Below, one piece after another: positions 60,301-64,000 of a DNA stretch of 64,000 bases (positions within the stretch are counted from its first letter, which is position 1; the number at the start of each line of letters is the position of its first letter). The notes beneath the pieces were generated by a model. The model did no database searches. It saw only the letters and a program-made list of their open reading frames with translations, and was not told where the DNA came from. The position numbers and the translations under genes are program-made. The stretch comes from Tricholomella constricta (taxonomy: Eukaryota; Basidiomycota; Agaricomycetes; Agaricales; Lyophyllaceae), in assembly GCA_013368375.1 (NCBI GenBank), contig JAACJP010000003.1:1054001-1118000 (forward strand), written 5' to 3'.

Positions 60301-61703
60301 ATTTCTTGAGATTGATCAATTCGACTGAGTGGGCTTTTTATGTCACTTTGTCTGAAACACTTTTCAGGCGTGACAGCGCGAGAGCCGCCACGGATGCTAT
60401 TTGTACATGTTTGGCAAGGACTTCCACATATTAGTCAGCAGTAGATGATATCTCGGGGAGAAGATAACAGATCTCCCCGAGACAACAGAGAACCATTCCA
60501 GCGAAAGAAGCACAAGGACAAGCTGGACTACTCCAACGTGAACATGAGGGCAAACATTCCAGAATTGATTGCAGAGGCCTGCAAAATCACTCCCTACCCC
60601 TGAAATCCACAACGAGCTTATGACCCGTTGCCTTCGGCATGGTGCCTGCAGGTCTGGCTTCAGCCCAGTGTCTCTAGCTCGGAGCATATTGTGCAATGAG
60701 AAATTTGCATGGAGTTACTTTACACTACCATGTGCATATACAGTCAATAAATAGAGCTATTTGAAAAATAACCACACATGTTCATACTCCTTAGGAACCA
60801 CTATTCCCAGTACTAATCCCTCCTGACACCTGTTTCACGGAGTCCCATCCTCACAAATCCCTCAATCATATATCCGGTCCGATGCCTATATCTAATTAAT
60901 CAAATACCACAGAAACCTTTCCCTTCAACAAATCATGTAGTGCCAAGCTTGATGATGAACCAGGTTCAATAAACCAATACCTCCTACCCAAACCTTTCGA
61001 CGAATCGTGTAGTGCCAAGCTTGGCAATAACCCTCCAATAAACCAATACCTCCTATATGGTCGCTCTCAGAAATTGTTTGTCGAGGACTTGCTAAGACCG
61101 ACACAGCGCGCGAAGCGCCCACTGTTCCCTTATCTGGTGAATTGCCTTATTGGGAGCAGTTATACCTTACAGCCATGATGCAGAGTGTTGTGGTCAATCA
61201 TTCACCGTATTTGCTAGTCTTTACAGCGAACCTTATATATTTTACTATACAGATATTCCACAATCCCTATACTGTCCCCTCAGTCATTTTCTACACTGCA
61301 TGTCTAGACCTGAGGGTGAGCAACTACTTATTATATTTCACGAACACTGACTGATTGCTACCTGTAGCTTATTTATCTCACGTAAATCTACAAAAACAGT
61401 AGCTCTATCATAAAGTATAAAAAACACATTATGTAGTAAACACAATCCTCAGTGAATTACAGCCCATATTATCCCTCAAACTCAGAGTTAACAGCTCAAA
61501 GCCTTTGTTATTAGTCTTGGAATTGTTCTAATTGTAACCTTTGTCCTTTGTCGTAAACCCTTGTCCTTTGCTGTAACCCTCATCAGTGTACCCGTAACCC
61601 AGCATCAGAACCTGTGAGTGTCCTTAGTTTCATTCCTGACCATCCCTTTGTTGTATTCTGACATAATAGTCATGTCTCTGACAAACCTCAATCACAACCA
61701 ATT
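60301..61703. other. non-coding stretch with a short direct duplication
   Basis: A ~70-bp unit containing GTAGTGCCAAGCTTG, then a CCAATAAACCAATACCTCCTA-like segment occurs twice (about 60,944-60,990 and 61,008-61,055). Elsewhere no gene, element terminus or RNA gene is visible. Short frames here show no motif. Confidence 0.5.
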
Positions 61704-62177
61704 TGTTAGGGCGACCTCTGAGCAGAGCTTAGTCGTACTGGCAGAGGGGAATCCAATGTTATATTATGTACGATAGAGAGAGCGTAAGTAAACCTACCTG
61801 GCAGAGGGGAATCCAATGAGAATAGAGTAAAAGATTCTCCCATGTCAGGAGGATGACTATATACGAGTAAGATACGTGAGGGCCGGCTCTCTGGGGTGTA
61901 TGGTACATAAATGATAACGGATGGGCAGCGGCGCGTGTATGTACACGTTCCCGACGCTGTCCGATCCTCGTGGCTCAGGGTGCGGGCACGAGGTCAGGCG
62001 ACCAATGTCGGGATGTCGGGCGTCGGGATCGAGTGCACGCTGGAAGGAGGGGTAATGACAGGAAGGTATAAGTATGTATACCAACGCTTGGGGCAGAGCG
62101 TCGGGGTCGGGATCGCGGTCGGTCGGTAGCGATCGCACGGTGAGCGTTGGAGGGCGCAAAAGGGAGTTCCCCTAACA
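61704..62177 (-). repeat. Gypsy-B 3' LTR, copy 2
   Basis: On the minus strand it starts TGTTAGGGG after a purine tract (AAAGGGGGGGGTGA) and ends CCTAACA, 474 bp. It is the inverted partner of 47287-47791. Confidence 0.8.
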
Positions 62178-63540
62178 TCACCCCCCCCCTTTGAATCGCA
62201 ACAGCTCGGTGCGGGGTGACAGTGGCGAAGACGGCGGGGGACAGAGTGAATATGCTGCGGATGTGGCGGGCAGCGTCAGGGTTGTCGCGGTGGAACTTTC
62301 GTACCAGATCGGGGGCGGCGACATTTTTGCGAGGTTCCCAAGAAGCTTCTTCGTAACCATAGCCCTTCCACAGGACCTTGTACTGTAGTTTTTTGCGGAA
62401 GGTTCGGCTATCGAGGATCTTTTCAACTTCGTAATGGGGTTCGTTGTCGATTATGTCGGGGGGTGGAGGGGGATCGGACTGACGACCTTCGATCGGATCA
62501 GCGACGGCGGGGATGAGCTTCACGACGTGGAAGACTGGGTGGATGCGCTTCATGGACTGAGGCAGCAGGAGGCGGTATGCAAGTGGGCCAACTCGCCTTT
62601 GCACGACGAAAGGGCCAAGGTAGCGATGCGACAATTTCTTAGATGGTCGGGTCGTAGAAATGTCGGTCGCGTCCAAGTGGCTGGTAGTCGGGCGTTGGGG
62701 TGTGTCGCTGGTTGTAATACCGCTCCATGTCGTCTTTGGCCTTTGAAAGCGCCGCCTTGGCTTCCTCCTGTGCTTGCTTCATGCGCTCCACGAACTCGTT
62801 GGCCGACTCGTTCTTGGATGCGGCCCGACACGGCTCAAAGCCCATGCGCGGATGCCGACCCGTGTCGAGCAGGAAGGGGGTCTGTTGCGTCGCCGAATGT
62901 ACATGGTTGTTGTAACTGAATTCGGCGTCGGGCAAAAGGTCTTCCCAATCGTTCTGGTGCTCATTGCAGAAGACTCGCAAGAACTGTTCCAGTTCCTGAT
63001 TGACACGCTCAGTCTGTCTGTCGGTCTGTGGGTGGTATGCTGTCGAGGCCGACAGCTTGATACCCAGGAGTCTGTACAGTTCGCGCGTGAACTCGGCGAC
63101 AAACTGTGGACCTCGATCGGAAACGAATGCGTCGGGGAGACCGTGCAGCTTCCAGACGTGGCGACGGTAGAGGTTCGCAGCTCCCAGGGCCGAGCAAGTT
63201 GTGTGCGACGCGATGAAGTGCGCGCGCTTTCTGACCGAATCCATGACATTCATGATCGCGTCGTGGCCGTTGGACTCTGGAAGTTCGGTGATGAAGTCGA
63301 CCAATACAACATTCCATCGGCCTTTGGGGATGGGAAGCAGCTGCAGCTGTCCGACGGGGAGTTGGCGGCGAGGTTTCGTGCGCAGGCACATGTCACAGGT
63401 GCTGGTGTACGAACCGATGAAGCGCAACATCTGGGGCCACCAGTAGTTGCGCGACACCAGTTCGAGCGTCTTCCAGCGACCGGGGTGACCAGCGATCTTG
63501 GAGTCGTGGTGCTGCTCCACAATGCGTCGGCGAAGGTCTG
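62178..63540 (-). pseudogene. Gypsy-B integrase and chromodomain, copy 2
   Basis: The piece includes more than copy 1: the HHCC finger (HHDSKIAGHPG, TCDMCLRTK), the DDE core (VLVDFITELPES, FVSDRGPQFVAEF, STAYHPQTDRQTERVNQE) and, after a frameshift, the chromodomain (LQYKVLWKGYGYEEASWEP). Against copy 1 it lacks 14 bases after PDYQP near 62,690, which shifts the frame. One extra G in the purine tract removes the stop codon. The 5' side is cut at 63540 by the second gag-only LTR element. Confidence 0.88.
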
Positions 63541-64000
63541 TGTAAGGATGCAGGTCCATACTGGTCACCTGTGTTGGCATTGTTTGGCAACGCCTTCGGC
63601 GTTGCCTATATCTATTGTTTATATCTATTAGTTTAAGTAGATCTTCGCAACTTCATGTATAACTAGCAGAAAAATGACATCTGGTCAAGCTTGGTTATAG
63701 TGTGAATCGTGAGGTCGTCCTGTAGCACCGCTACATTTTTTTGAGCTATCCAGCTCTACTGCTATATACAGCTATATCCCGCTATATCCCGCTATAACTG
63801 CTTCTTTTCTTAACCTGGCCATACAAACACCTTTTGGCCAACACCGACATCTTGATATGACATCGAGAACCACCCAGGACCATGCGACACGCGCATGGAC
63901 ACACGAGGCCGCGGACACGCGGCCACGTCACTCGTCGGAACCGCAGCTTGCAGCCCCGAGAGGCTTTTCGATGCTCGAAGCATCGAAATTGATGCCACGT
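63541..64000 (+). mobile_element. second gag-only LTR element, 5' part
   Basis: A 195-bp LTR (63541-63735) identical in layout to 53950-54144, hairpin included, followed by the same leader (TTTTTTTGAGCTATCCAGC) and the same gag start (MTSRTTQDHATRAW from ~63,859). It continues past the window end. The left flank GTCTG (63536-63540) should recur after its 3' LTR if the copy is intact. It landed in Gypsy-B copy 2. Confidence 0.9.

Overview
The window looks like a fungal, most likely basidiomycete (Agaricomycetes), chromosome. The evidence is densely split genes with 45-60 nt GT-AG introns, a CxC2/KDZ transposase, chromodomain Gypsy elements, and conserved genes of fungal type. No organism name can be read from the sequence.

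Region 1 (1-17,715) is gene-rich. It holds the C-terminal part of a CLASP/Stu1 microtubule-rescue protein, mitochondrial ribosomal protein bL34m, a 14-exon cytosolic/mitochondrial alanyl-tRNA synthetase, ribosomal protein S18, an unidentified serine/proline-rich protein, the CCAAT-binding factor subunit HAP2 and a SAP-domain THO1/SARNP-like mRNA-export protein. An apparently intact Helitron (about 6,359-13,940, minus strand) sits between the synthetase and S18. It carries a 1,509-residue Rep/helicase and a second gene that reads like an OB-fold single-strand-DNA-binding protein.

Region 2 (17,716-29,860) is a decayed Gypsy element (minus strand) split by a 7.7-kb insertion (20,323-28,040). The insertion has matching terminal inverted repeats. 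It encodes a tyrosine recombinase with a complete catalytic set (R245, K280, H376, R379, W, Y419) and, 204 bp upstream on the same strand, an XPG/GEN1-like Rad2-family nuclease broken by one stop codon. This pairing is the best candidate here for a poorly described mobile system.

Region 3 (29,858-35,316) is a 4.9-kb inverted repeat whose arms are diverged ~164-bp tandem units. It is flanked by two 188-bp direct repeats and resembles a foldback transposon.

Region 4 (35,343-47,791) holds a dead KDZ transposase and companion gene, a LINE with an internal deletion, a decayed Copia element and the 3' part of a chromodomain Gypsy (family B) with its LTR.

Region 5 (47,792-64,000) is a transposon and satellite graveyard. 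It contains short tandem arrays, a Copia LTR end with primer-binding site, and a Gypsy (family C) interrupted by a complete LTR element that has 5-bp target duplications and only a gag-like ORF. It also contains a TGAGTCA-rich tract, tRNA-derived SINE-like boxes, a second Gypsy-B copy in inverse orientation, and the start of a second copy of the gag-only element running off the window. Working host genes are confined to the first 17.7 kb; everything to the right is mobile or repetitive DNA at several nesting levels.
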